Assembly (NCBI GenBank): GCA_026193355.1
Contig: JAPHTL010000137.1
Location: 1 to 10,729, forward strand
Reading direction: 5' to 3'
DNA length: 10,729 nt
Source: Rhodospirillales bacterium
Lineage (GTDB): Bacteria > Pseudomonadota > Alphaproteobacteria > Rhodospirillales > JAPHTL01
Positions within the stretch are counted from its first letter, which is position 1. Each line of letters begins with the position of its first letter. The notes below the pieces were generated by a model. The model saw only the letters and a program-made list of their open reading frames with translations. It made no database searches and had not been told where the DNA came from. Positions 1 to 6,854 of the stretch are shown here, piece after piece. Made by a program: the position numbers and the translations under genes.

Positions 1-1169
1 TGGGCGGAGCACTGGGTGGTCAGTTTCTTGAACGTACCGATATCCCCATCGAATCCCGCCGTCAGTTGCGAGATGTCAAGTTCACCTGCGGCCTGCTGCT
101 CGAAGCGTTCGAAAGCCGCCGCGGCCTCCTTCCCGAATTCCCTGGCTTCCAGCTTGATCTCGTGCTCGATCCTGCGAACCGGCTTCAAGGCGTCCTTGAT
201 GATCGGGTGGAGAATCTTGCTGATCTCCTTTTCCAGCCATTTTTTGGCTTCCGTGATGTGGAGGTCGTGTTCGAGTTTGTGAACCGTTTTCTCCCAATTA
301 TGGAGGACTTCATGCACCGAGAAGGTCGCCACGGTCACGCCCGCCGCCTTGATATGGATCGTGTGATGCAGCGCGTGTTCGAAGTCCTTTATCGCCCGGT
401 GGACGTCCTTCAGCGCCTCATGCACATGGTGAATGGGCCGTTCCATGGACTTGAAGGGTTTGATCGCCGGCAGTAGTTCGTGGCGCACCACCGACTCCAG
501 TTCATGGATCGAATGCCCTACCGGGTGCACTTTGTTTTCAACTTCGGTCATCCTGCCCAGCGACGCCCGCGCGGTCCTCTCCGTTTCGGCGCGGCAGTTG
601 GCGTCCGAACTTTGCTCAGCGCTCTTGCAGGCCTTTTGGACAACAATCTTGTAGCCTTCGATGAAGGTCGCGGCCGTCGCTATTTCCTTGTCGAACGCTT
701 CCAGCTTGTTGGCCGTTTTGCTGATCAGGGGCAGGCGTTTCTTCAACTGGGTGCTGACGACCGCGGTGTGCAGCACCTTTTCCACCTGTTCAAGGCCGTA
801 CTTCTTGATCTTCTGCAGGACCTCCTTGATCGTGTTCAGGGGGCCGTGAACGGCCGGAATCACTTCGGTGATCGTGGCGGCCTCCGACGACGTCTTTATT
901 ACGTAGTCCGTCATCTCGATTCCATCCTCAAGGACGCGGTCGGCCTCGATCATCGCATGCGCCGTTTCCTCCAGGTAGCGCAAGCTGCTTTCCAGGGCGG
1001 AAAGGCTCGTCTTGACTTCAAGGAAAGTCTTGCCGACATCCGCGGATTTGGTGACGAGCGTGGGGCAGTTGTTGCCTTCCGCGCGGGAGGCCGTTCCCGG
1101 CCACAGGGCCATGACAGCGGCGACGGCGCCGGCCATCAGCAGCGCCTTGCGGGGTCGATGAATTTTCAT
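1..1169 (-). CDS. Exported histidine-rich helical (coiled-coil-like) protein, function unknown, partial
   Basis: This reading frame is open for 389 codons from an ATG at 1169 to the left edge, so the C-terminus is missing. The ATG has a GGAG-type ribosome site about 9 bases upstream. Residues 1-30 form a Sec signal peptide: a basic start (K2, R5, R7, K8), a hydrophobic core at about 9-23, and a likely cleavage site SRA/E after A30. The mature part is rich in Lys, Glu, Ala and Leu and appears almost wholly helical. It has four cysteines (C35, C181, C192, C387), which could form disulfides in the periplasm. Residues 215-336 hold 19 histidines, many spaced 3, 4 or 7 apart (for example 286, 290, 297, 301, 304), which would place them on one helix face. 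I do not recognise a family. Metal or haem binding, or an envelope scaffold, are guesses. The gene is divergent from the MliC lipoprotein gene. That it is a gene is well supported; its function is not. Confidence 0.85.
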   Translation of the reverse strand, partial: MKIHRPRKALLMAGAVAAVMALWPGTASRAEGNNCPTLVTKSADVGKTFLEVKTSLSALESSLRYLEETAHAMIEADRVLEDGIEMTDYVIKTSSEAATITEVIPAVHGPLNTIKEVLQKIKKYGLEQVEKVLHTAVVSTQLKKRLPLISKTANKLEAFDKEIATAATFIEGYKIVVQKACKSAEQSSDANCRAETERTARASLGRMTEVENKVHPVGHSIHELESVVRHELLPAIKPFKSMERPIHHVHEALKDVHRAIKDFEHALHHTIHIKAAGVTVATFSVHEVLHNWEKTVHKLEHDLHITEAKKWLEKEISKILHPIIKDALKPVRRIEHEIKLEAREFGKEAAAAFERFEQQAAGELDISQLTAGFDGDIGTFKKLTTQCSA

Positions 1170-1203
1170 GGAGGCTTCTCCGAATCGCTTCTGCTTGATT
1201 TGC

Positions 1204-1209
1204 ATAATA
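1204..1209 (-). promoter_or_regulatory. Candidate -10 element for the exported histidine-rich protein gene
   Basis: On the minus strand the hexamer reads TATTAT, five of six to the sigma-70 -10 consensus, about 35 bases upstream of the ATG at 1169. No good -35 hexamer lies 16-18 bases further upstream, so it is a weak call that would need an activator or a different sigma factor. Confidence 0.3.
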
Positions 1210-1214
1210 CTCAA

Positions 1215-1244
1215 TTGAAAATGTACCATTCTGACGCGTAAAAT
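1215..1244 (+). promoter_or_regulatory. Candidate sigma-70-type promoter for the MliC lipoprotein gene
   Basis: TTGAAA at 1215-1220 and TAAAAT at 1239-1244 each match the -35 and -10 consensus at five of six positions, with an 18-base spacer. Transcription would start near 1251, about 33 bases before the ATG at 1284, leaving room for the GAGGG ribosome site at 1273-1277. This is a match by eye; consensus use in this organism is assumed. Confidence 0.5.
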
Positions 1245-1283
1245 TCTACCGGCGATTGAATGTATCGGGTTTGAGGGCAGCGC

Positions 1284-1607
1284 ATGAACATCAACCGGCC
1301 CCTTATCGGGTGCTTTCTGTTGCTGGCGGGATGCACGCCAACGCCCGAAGGCGAAGCCGTCCCGCCCCTCGCCGTCGTCGAATACACATGCCCGAGCGGC
1401 GTGCCCATGCGGGTGTCGTGGTGGAAGGAAACGGCCGAACTGACCTATGGCGACGGGCGCTGGATGCTGCCGCGCGCACTGTCGGGTTCCGGCGCGCGCT
1501 ACGCCGATGGCGCGCGCGAGGTGTGGGAGCATCAGGGGTCCGTGCGTGTGACGATTGACGGTAGCCCGCCCGAGGAATGCCGCCCGGTCGAGACGGGGGC
1601 GAGATAG
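1284..1607 (+). CDS. MliC-family outer-membrane lipoprotein (C-type lysozyme inhibitor-like)
   Basis: The 107-residue product starts with a short lipoprotein signal ending in the lipobox LLAG-C17. The residue after the lipidated cysteine is Thr, not Asp, which suggests the outer membrane. The rest matches the MliC/PliC fold: a YTC motif (C36), a short strand-rich domain, the SGARYA-like motif at about residues 67-73, and a second cysteine at C99 that should pair with C36. Family members sit in the periplasm and block C-type lysozyme through a loop entering the enzyme's active site. The family often has a Trp-x-Lys-Gly motif after the SGARY motif; here it appears as W-E-H-Q-G, so the lysine seems lost and inhibition may be altered (inference). 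A GAGGG ribosome site lies 6 bases before the ATG. It is probably a single-gene unit, and its end converges on the methyltransferase gene 17 bp away. Confidence 0.82.
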   Translation: MNINRPLIGCFLLLAGCTPTPEGEAVPPLAVVEYTCPSGVPMRVSWWKETAELTYGDGRWMLPRALSGSGARYADGAREVWEHQGSVRVTIDGSPPEECRPVETGAR

Positions 1608-1624
1608 GGGCCCGCTCGAGGGTT

Positions 1625-2641
1625 TCAGGCGTCCAGTTTGCGATCGGCCCTTGATGCGATTCCGCCCTTGGTGAGCGGGGCTTCCCACGCCGCCACGCCC
1701 TTTGCGGGGCGTCGCGCGACGCCGATCAGGCTCGGCACGTCGAGCCCGGCTTCGCGGCGGCATACGGCGGGATAGAGCGTCAGCATATCCATTCCGGCCC
1801 CGGCGGCGGTCCGGTGTAAATAGGTTTCGTGATGGGCGTAACGGCATTCCACCCCCAAGGTGAAGCCGGGCTCGGGCTCCGTTCCCGCCTGCACCGAAAA
1901 GGCGAACAGGCCGCCGGGCGCAAGGGCTGCCGTCACATGCTTGAACAGAAGCGAAAGATCGCCGAGATAGACCAGAACGTCGGCCGCCACCACAAGATCG
2001 AAGGGCATGTCGGGAAAGGCCGTTTCCGATTCGACATTGGCCTCTCGCAGTTCATTGTAAAGGTTCTTGGCGCGGGCTTCGCGCAGCATGCCCGGCGACA
2101 GGTCGACGCCGACCATCCATGCGGCCCGATCCCTGAACGCCTCGCCCCCCAGTCCGGTTCCGCAACCGAGGTCGAGTATGCGCTCTCCCGTTGACGGCGC
2201 CGGTCGCACGGCCTCAACGGCAGTGCGCATCTGCCACGGGGCACGATAGCCGAGACCGCCCAGCAGGGATTGTTCGAAGCGCGGTGCGTACTCATCGAAC
2301 AGGGCGCGGACATAGGGTTCGGGAAGCGTTTCGGGTCGCGCGGTTACGCCCAGCAGGGCAAGGCGAACCTCTGCCCCCATCGTGTCGGCGTCGGCTTGGC
2401 GCAGGTAGTCGCGGAAATGGGCGCAGGCATCCTCGATCCGGCCCGTGGCCTCCAGCATTTCGGCCAGGGCGAAGTGAGCCTCCGCCCAGTCTGGCGCAAG
2501 GGAGAGCGCCTCGGCGTAGAGGTCGGCTGCGGCGGCCAGGTCGCCCCGGTTGCGCAGCATGTTGGCATACAGGAGTCGTCGCTCGGCAAGCGCTGGCGGG
2601 AAGTATGTGGACATCGGCGGACGACTCGAACCTTTTCGCAC
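1625..2641 (-). CDS. TPR-containing class I SAM-dependent methyltransferase
   Basis: The N-terminal residues of about 20-85 hold two tetratricopeptide-like helical hairpins (pattern G-D-x-x-x-A-A-x-x-Y-x-x-A-L-x-L-x-P, then a second beginning W-A-E-A-H). The rest is a Rossmann methyltransferase: motif I is LDLGCGTG at about 156-163, the acidic residue binding the SAM ribose is D180 in GVDLS, and a motif IV-like stretch FDLVVAADVLVYLG lies at 214-227. The substrate cannot be read from sequence; the TPR part suggests a protein partner or substrate. The longest frame starts at a GTG at 2641, but an ATG ten codons in (2614) gives MSTYFPPALAERR and is at least as likely; neither has a strong ribosome site. 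It is divergent from the ATP-grasp operon across 172 bp and convergent with the MliC gene. No functional link to either is evident. Confidence 0.85.
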   Translation of the reverse strand: MRKGSSRPPMSTYFPPALAERRLLYANMLRNRGDLAAAADLYAEALSLAPDWAEAHFALAEMLEATGRIEDACAHFRDYLRQADADTMGAEVRLALLGVTARPETLPEPYVRALFDEYAPRFEQSLLGGLGYRAPWQMRTAVEAVRPAPSTGERILDLGCGTGLGGEAFRDRAAWMVGVDLSPGMLREARAKNLYNELREANVESETAFPDMPFDLVVAADVLVYLGDLSLLFKHVTAALAPGGLFAFSVQAGTEPEPGFTLGVECRYAHHETYLHRTAAGAGMDMLTLYPAVCRREAGLDVPSLIGVARRPAKGVAAWEAPLTKGGIASRADRKLDA

Positions 2642-2726
2642 GAGCCAGCCCGGCCTGACGACCGATCACACCCATTGCAGGGTTCTTTTCGTCCGCGCGG
2701 TTGGCGGCGGATTTCTATCCTATCTG

Positions 2727-2755
2727 TTGGCGAACGCAAGCAGGAAATTCGCCAA
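2727..2755. repeat. Perfect 8-bp inverted repeat with 13-base spacer (possible operator)
   Basis: TTGGCGAA at 2727-2734 and TTCGCCAA at 2748-2755 are exact reverse complements. Centre-to-centre spacing is 21 bases, about two helical turns, which suits a dimeric regulator. The repeat ends 58 bases before the start of the ATP-grasp gene. It could also form a hairpin in the leader RNA; no T-run follows, so it is not a typical terminator. Confidence 0.45.
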
Positions 2756-2803
2756 GGTGGAAGATGGAGCGCGAATGTGCGAACATGGGTTGTCATTAAA
2801 AAC

Positions 2804-2807
2804 AAGG
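2804..2807 (+). promoter_or_regulatory. Ribosome binding site fixing the GTG start of the ATP-grasp gene
   Basis: AAGG at 2804-2807 lies 6 bases before the GTG at 2814. This supports GTG as the start, and the resulting length of 485 residues fits the family. Confidence 0.65.
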
Positions 2808-2813
2808 TGATTC

Positions 2814-4271
2814 GTGCGTTCTTCCAAAGGGCTTCTTGCATCTTACGATCCCGACGACTTCTTCTGTGAACTTTTGGGAAGTCCCCAGGGCGGCAGCCTG
2901 TCGCGCAAGGCGCAGACGATCATCCGCCGCCTCGACAAGCTGAACCTCAAAACCCTTCGTCTGCGCGCCAAAGACGCGGAGCGGGAGCTTTTCAACCTGG
3001 GGATCACCTTTACGGTCTATTCGGACGCGCAGGCCATCGACCGCATTCTGCCCTTCGACGTTCTTCCGCGCCTTATCTCAGCACCGGATTTCGACATCAT
3101 CGAACGCGGGGTTCAACAGCGCGTTGCGGCGATCAACGCCTTTCTTCACGACATCTATCACAAACGCATGATCCTGAAGGACGGCGTGGTGCCCAGCGAT
3201 CTGGTGCTCGGCAATTCGAACTATTGCAAGAAGATGGTCGGCGTCGACGTGCCCGGCGGCACCTATGTGCACATCTGCGGCATCGACATCGTCCGTGACG
3301 AAGCCGGGCGCTTCAAGGTGCTGGAGGACAATGCGCGTACGCCATCGGGCGTATCCTACGTCGTCGAGAACCGGCACCTGATGCTGCGGACTTTCCCCGA
3401 CATCCTGAAGGGTATCGGCGTGCGCCGGGTATCGGACTACGGGCTGCGGCTGCACAAGGCGTTGGCCGAGGTCGCGCCGGTTGGCGCGGCGGGAGAACCC
3501 AATGTCGTGCTGCTTTCCCCGGGCATCTACAATTCCGCGTATTTCGAGCACGTCTTTCTTGCCCGTGAGATGGGTGTGCCGCTGGTCGAGGGCCGCGACC
3601 TGATGGTCGACGACGATGTCGTCTACATGCGCACGACGGAGGGCCGCGAAAAGGTGGATGTCATCTATCGCCGGATCGGCGATGACTTCCTCGATCCCAA
3701 GGCGTTCCGCAAGGACAGCATGCTGGGCGTTCCAGGCATTTTCCGCGCCTACAAGAAGGGCAACGTGACGCTGGCCAATGCGATCGGCACGGGCGTCGCC
3801 GACGACAAGGCCGTCTATGCCTACATGCCGCGGATCATCAAGTATTACCTGGATGAAGATCCGATCCTGGACAACGTGGATACGTTTATCTGCCGGGAGA
3901 AGGAGGGCCTCGATTACACGATGGCCAATCTGAACAAACTGGTCGTCAAACCGGTCGGCGAGGCCGGGGGCGTGGGTGTCCTGATCGGGCCGAGAGCCAG
4001 CCGCAAGGAACTGGCGGAGCGGCGCAGGGAATTGCTGGCCGATCCCGCCAACTACATCGCCCAGCCGGTGGTGGGGCTGTCGGTATGCCCGACGGTAACG
4101 CCAACCGGGGTAGAGCCCCGCCATGTCGATCTTCGCCCGTTCGCCGTAACGGGGCGAAGCACCTGGGTGCTGCCCGGCGGTCTGACGCGTGTCGCGCTGA
4201 CCAAGGGGTCGCTTGTCGTCAATTCCTCGCAAGGGGGCGGATCAAAGGACACGTGGGTACTTGAGCAATAG
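2814..4271 (+). CDS. Circularly permuted ATP-grasp type 2 protein (DUF404/DUF407, COG2308)
   Basis: The 485-residue product has the length and whole-protein pattern of the CP_ATPgrasp_2 family. Visible motifs are FKVLEDNARTPSG at 168-180 (E171, D172, N173, R175), the nucleotide-binding loop VVKPVGEAGGVGV at 377-389 (K379, E383, G385-G386), DLRPF at about 439-443, and the near-invariant tail PGGLTRVAL followed by NSSQGGGSKDTWVL at the C-terminus. ATP-grasp enzymes form amide bonds through an acyl-phosphate; this branch is predicted to join amino acids or make a peptide, but no substrate is established to my knowledge. It is cytoplasmic, with no signal peptide or membrane segment. It is first in an operon with alpha-E and transglutaminase genes, and its last 11 bases overlap the next start. 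The start is GTG with AAGG 6 bases upstream. The family call is secure; the reaction is inference from the fold. Confidence 0.93.
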   Translation: MRSSKGLLASYDPDDFFCELLGSPQGGSLSRKAQTIIRRLDKLNLKTLRLRAKDAERELFNLGITFTVYSDAQAIDRILPFDVLPRLISAPDFDIIERGVQQRVAAINAFLHDIYHKRMILKDGVVPSDLVLGNSNYCKKMVGVDVPGGTYVHICGIDIVRDEAGRFKVLEDNARTPSGVSYVVENRHLMLRTFPDILKGIGVRRVSDYGLRLHKALAEVAPVGAAGEPNVVLLSPGIYNSAYFEHVFLAREMGVPLVEGRDLMVDDDVVYMRTTEGREKVDVIYRRIGDDFLDPKAFRKDSMLGVPGIFRAYKKGNVTLANAIGTGVADDKAVYAYMPRIIKYYLDEDPILDNVDTFICREKEGLDYTMANLNKLVVKPVGEAGGVGVLIGPRASRKELAERRRELLADPANYIAQPVVGLSVCPTVTPTGVEPRHVDLRPFAVTGRSTWVLPGGLTRVALTKGSLVVNSSQGGGSKDTWVLEQ

Positions 4272-5220
4272 TCTGCTGTCGCGCTTTGCGGAAAACACCT
4301 TCTGGCTGGCCCGGTACATGGAGCGCAGCGACAGTCTCGCGCGCATGCTCGAGGTTACGGAAACGCACGCCCGCGATGAAAGCGGGGGTCAGGACTGGGC
4401 CGCGATCCTTGATGCCAACAGCGATATTTCGCGCTTCCGTCATGCATACGGCAAGGCCAACGCCACCGATGTCATCCGTTTCTATACCATCGACGGAAAC
4501 AACCCGACGTCGATCCGTTCATTCGTGGCCTATGCACGCGAGAACGCCCGTTCGCTCCGCCACCTGATCAGCACGGAAATGTGGTCGCAGATCAATGTAT
4601 TCAATACATGGATGGGCGGCTTGCGGACCCGCGATGTGCAGCCGCGTCGCCTGCCGGCGGTGTGCCAGCACATAAAGGAAAGCTGCCAGGCCCATACGGG
4701 GATCACCGAGGCGACTTTCTATCAGGATCAGGCCTGGCTGTTCTACTGGATCGGCAAGATGATCGAACGGGCCGATCAGGCGACGCGCCTGCTGGATGTC
4801 GGTTATGCGCGGGCCGAGCGCGTCGGCGCGATGGAAGAAGAACACAAGGAGCACCTTTCCCACTGGAACGCCTTGCTGCGTTCGGTCGGCGGGTATCACG
4901 CGTTCAGGCGAACCCATTCGGTGCGGCTTATATCGCATGAGGTGGTTGCCTTTATCCTGAAGGACAAGGCTTTTCCGCGTTCCGTCCTTGCCTGCGTCAA
5001 CCACGCGCACGAACACATGCTGGCGCTGGTGGACCAGCACGACGTCGAAACCGCAAAACCAGCGCTCGGTATTCTCAGCGACATCCAGTCGCGTCTGATG
5101 GCGGCTGATTCGCCGACCATCATCGAACAGGGACTGCATGACTATGCCGACAATATCCAGCAACGGCTGATCGCATTTACGGATGCCCTCGGCAAGGGTT
5201 GCTTTGGCCATCGTTCCTGA
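4261..5220 (+). CDS. Alpha-E domain protein (DUF403, COG2307)
   Basis: Starting at TTG 4261, the product is 319 residues, the usual length for this all-helical family. Its N-terminus, LSRFAENTFWLARYMERSD, is the family signature, which normally begins one to three residues after the start. A second copy of the signature lies at about 161-180 (FYWIGKMIERADQATRLLD), so E21-R22 and E169-R170 occupy equivalent places in the two halves. The function is unknown; the conserved glutamates named the family, and it is almost always encoded with a circularly permuted ATP-grasp and a transglutaminase-like gene, implying a shared complex or pathway. In-frame sequence extends back to a TTG at 4213, but that adds residues foreign to the family. 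AAAGGA at 4244-4249 lies 11 bases before TTG 4261, a rather long spacing. The start overlaps the ATP-grasp stop by 11 bases, which suggests translational coupling. Confidence 0.92.
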   Translation: MSNSLLSRFAENTFWLARYMERSDSLARMLEVTETHARDESGGQDWAAILDANSDISRFRHAYGKANATDVIRFYTIDGNNPTSIRSFVAYARENARSLRHLISTEMWSQINVFNTWMGGLRTRDVQPRRLPAVCQHIKESCQAHTGITEATFYQDQAWLFYWIGKMIERADQATRLLDVGYARAERVGAMEEEHKEHLSHWNALLRSVGGYHAFRRTHSVRLISHEVVAFILKDKAFPRSVLACVNHAHEHMLALVDQHDVETAKPALGILSDIQSRLMAADSPTIIEQGLHDYADNIQQRLIAFTDALGKGCFGHRS

Positions 5221-5228
5221 GGAGTTTC

Positions 5229-6104
5229 ATGGAAACCCTGCAAATCACCCACAAAACCGTCTACCGGTATGCGCGACCGGTAAGATTCAGCGAACATCGA
5301 CTGATGTTCCGTCCGCGCGACAGCCATGACCTGCGGCACGTTTCAAGCAAACTTTCAATTTCACCATCAGCCAGCGTCCGCTGGTATCACGATGTGTTCA
5401 ACAATTCGATCACCATTGCCGAATTTGCTGAGGCCGCGGATTGCCTGACGCTGGAAAGCGTGGTCGTGGTTCAACATTACGGCGTGGATGACATAAAATT
5501 CCCGATTGAGGAATACGCCAAGACCCTGCCCTTCGCCTATGGATGTGACGAGGTGGCGGACCTGGCCCGAGCCAACGAGCGGCACTTCCCGGACGCGGGC
5601 AGGATTGTTGATGCCTGGGCGCATGAATGCCTTGCGAAGGGCGGTGGCTTCACCGACAGCGTTCTGGCGGCCATGACCTTCAGGATAAAAGAGGAATTCG
5701 AGTACGTACCGCGAAACGAGGAAGGCACCCGGACGCCCATTGAGACCCTGCGTCTTGGAAAGGGGACATGCCGTGATTTTGCCTTGCTGATGATGGAAGC
5801 CGCGCGGACGCTGGGACTCGCCGCGCGTTTTGTCACCGGATATCTTTTCGATCCGCAGCAGGGAAAAACCACAGAAGGGTTGCGCGGGTCAGGCAACACC
5901 CATGCCTGGGTGCAGGTCTTTCTCCCGGGTGCGGGCTGGGTCGAATACGATCCCACCAATGGTCTGATCGGGGGAGGCAATCTGATCCGCGTCGCCGTCA
6001 CCCGTGACCCGTCGCAGGCGACCGTAGTGCAGGGAAGCTATTTCGGGGCCAGGGAGGACTTTATCGACATGACCGTTTCGGTCGATGTCGAGCGCCTGGA
6101 CTGA
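5229..6104 (+). CDS. Transglutaminase-like cysteine peptidase with beta-sheet N-terminal region
   Basis: The 291-residue product begins METLQITHKTVYRYARPV, typical of the bacterial transglutaminase-like N-terminal region (about 1-155), followed by the transglutaminase core (about 156-260). The catalytic triad is visible: C181 in KGTCRDFA, H225 in GNTHAWVQV and D241 in YDPTNG. Members of this cytoplasmic group are thought to act as peptidases or amidases rather than crosslinkers; in this context it probably trims or releases a peptide made by the ATP-grasp partner (inference). An upstream in-frame ATG at 5199 would overlap the alpha-E gene and add ten unusual residues. The ATG at 5229 has TGAGGAG at 5218-5224, the alpha-E stop codon being part of it, so translation of the two is linked. 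It is the last gene of the operon and converges on anbu with only 15 bp between the stops. Confidence 0.92.
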   Translation: METLQITHKTVYRYARPVRFSEHRLMFRPRDSHDLRHVSSKLSISPSASVRWYHDVFNNSITIAEFAEAADCLTLESVVVVQHYGVDDIKFPIEEYAKTLPFAYGCDEVADLARANERHFPDAGRIVDAWAHECLAKGGGFTDSVLAAMTFRIKEEFEYVPRNEEGTRTPIETLRLGKGTCRDFALLMMEAARTLGLAARFVTGYLFDPQQGKTTEGLRGSGNTHAWVQVFLPGAGWVEYDPTNGLIGGGNLIRVAVTRDPSQATVVQGSYFGAREDFIDMTVSVDVERLD

Positions 6105-6119
6105 TTGCGCCGGTACTGA

Positions 6120-6854
6120 TTACGCGGGCATCCCTGGAATTCTGTGGAAAGACGTCCTGAGGGCGCGCCCCCAGCGTTTCTGCAGGTCCCTGAAATAGGG
6201 ATTGTCTTCCTCAATGCTCTGCAGGGTGTTCACCTTGCATGTACCGCGCTGGATGGTCAGAAGGTCGAGGGGCAGTCCAACGGAAATGTTGGACCGCAAC
6301 GTCGAATCCATCGAAATCAAGGCGAGTTTGATGCCCTCCTGGATGGACAGGCTGTGATCGACGACGCGATCGAGGATCGGCTTGCCGTATTTCGTCTCGC
6401 CGATCTGGAAGAACGGTGTCTGGTCGGTTGCCTCGATGAAATTGCCCGCGGCGTAGATGTGGAACAGGCGCATGGCGCCGCCCTTCACCTGACCGCCCAG
6501 AAGGAAGGCAGCGTTGAAATCCATGCCCTGCTGGCGCAGGGCTTCGCCGTCTTCGGCATCGACGGTGCGCAGGGCCTGTCCGATCAGACGGGCGGCATCG
6601 CGCATGCCGTCGACAGTCATCATTGTTTTCGGGTCTTCGCCTTTCTCAAGCGGCAGGCCTTCGTTGACGACGTCGACGACGGACTGGCTGATCGAAAGGT
6701 TGCCGGCGGAGGCAAGGGCGATGACCCTTTGCCCGGGGTCTTCCCAGACCGACAGCTTGCGGAAGACGGAAATATGGTCGACGCCCGCGTTGGTGCGGGA
6801 ATCGGACACCATAACCAAACCTTCATCGACCACCATGCCGACACAGTATGTCAT
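6120..6854 (-). CDS. Anbu: proteasome-like (HslV/beta-subunit family) Ntn peptidase, COG3484
   Basis: The 244-residue product matches Anbu, the 'ancestral beta subunit' peptidase. After removal of Met1 the N-terminal nucleophile would be T2. The signature SDSRTNAGVDH lies at 17-27 and FRKL at 31-34, giving the proteasome-type active-site set Thr1, Asp17 and a lysine equivalent to Lys33 (K33 when Met1 is counted). There is no propeptide beyond the methionine, as usual for Anbu. Solved Anbu structures form open, lock-washer or helical rings, and no partner ATPase is established. Anbu genes are normally encoded with the ATP-grasp, alpha-E and transglutaminase trio; here it lies beside the trio but on the opposite strand and converging. 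A GGGGA ribosome site at 6860-6864 precedes the ATG. The gene follows cbbO by 96 bp in the same direction, so it may have its own promoter or share the carbon-fixation transcript. Confidence 0.93.
   Translation of the reverse strand: MTYCVGMVVDEGLVMVSDSRTNAGVDHISVFRKLSVWEDPGQRVIALASAGNLSISQSVVDVVNEGLPLEKGEDPKTMMTVDGMRDAARLIGQALRTVDAEDGEALRQQGMDFNAAFLLGGQVKGGAMRLFHIYAAGNFIEATDQTPFFQIGETKYGKPILDRVVDHSLSIQEGIKLALISMDSTLRSNISVGLPLDLLTIQRGTCKVNTLQSIEEDNPYFRDLQKRWGRALRTSFHRIPGMPA

Larger units (their letters stand above)
1170..1283. promoter_or_regulatory. AT-rich divergent intergenic region with back-to-back promoter candidates
   Basis: This gap separates two divergent genes and is visibly more AT-rich than its surroundings. 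It holds an 8-bp perfect palindrome, TCAATTGA, at 1211-1218. The palindrome overlaps the plus-strand -35 candidate and lies next to the minus-strand -10 candidate, so one bound protein could affect both genes. The palindrome is short enough to be chance. Confidence 0.5.
2642..2813. promoter_or_regulatory. Divergent intergenic region upstream of the ATP-grasp operon
   Basis: This gap must hold the promoters of the minus-strand methyltransferase gene and the plus-strand ATP-grasp operon. I see no convincing -35/-10 pair. The clear structures are the inverted repeat at 2727-2755 and the ribosome site at 2804-2807, both listed separately. No small gene is supported here. Confidence 0.5.

Noticed and set aside
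480..1241. A 253-codon plus-strand open frame and several shorter plus-strand frames at 16-849
   Set aside because: They lie opposite the minus-strand gene with signal peptide and continuous helical protein. Their products are Arg/Gly-rich and low in sense, as expected from the antisense of GC-rich coding DNA.
1608..1624. A terminator in the short gap between the convergent MliC and methyltransferase genes
   Set aside because: The only symmetry is a short CTCGAG-centred palindrome with no adequate stem or T run.
3078..4232. A 384-codon minus-strand open frame opposite the ATP-grasp gene
   Set aside because: The plus strand encodes a full-length, motif-complete family member; the antisense product is rich in His, Arg, Asp and Val and shows no domain.
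5199..5228. An upstream ATG extending the transglutaminase gene by ten residues
   Set aside because: It overlaps the alpha-E gene, adds residues atypical of the family and lacks a ribosome site, whereas the ATG at 5229 has an excellent one.
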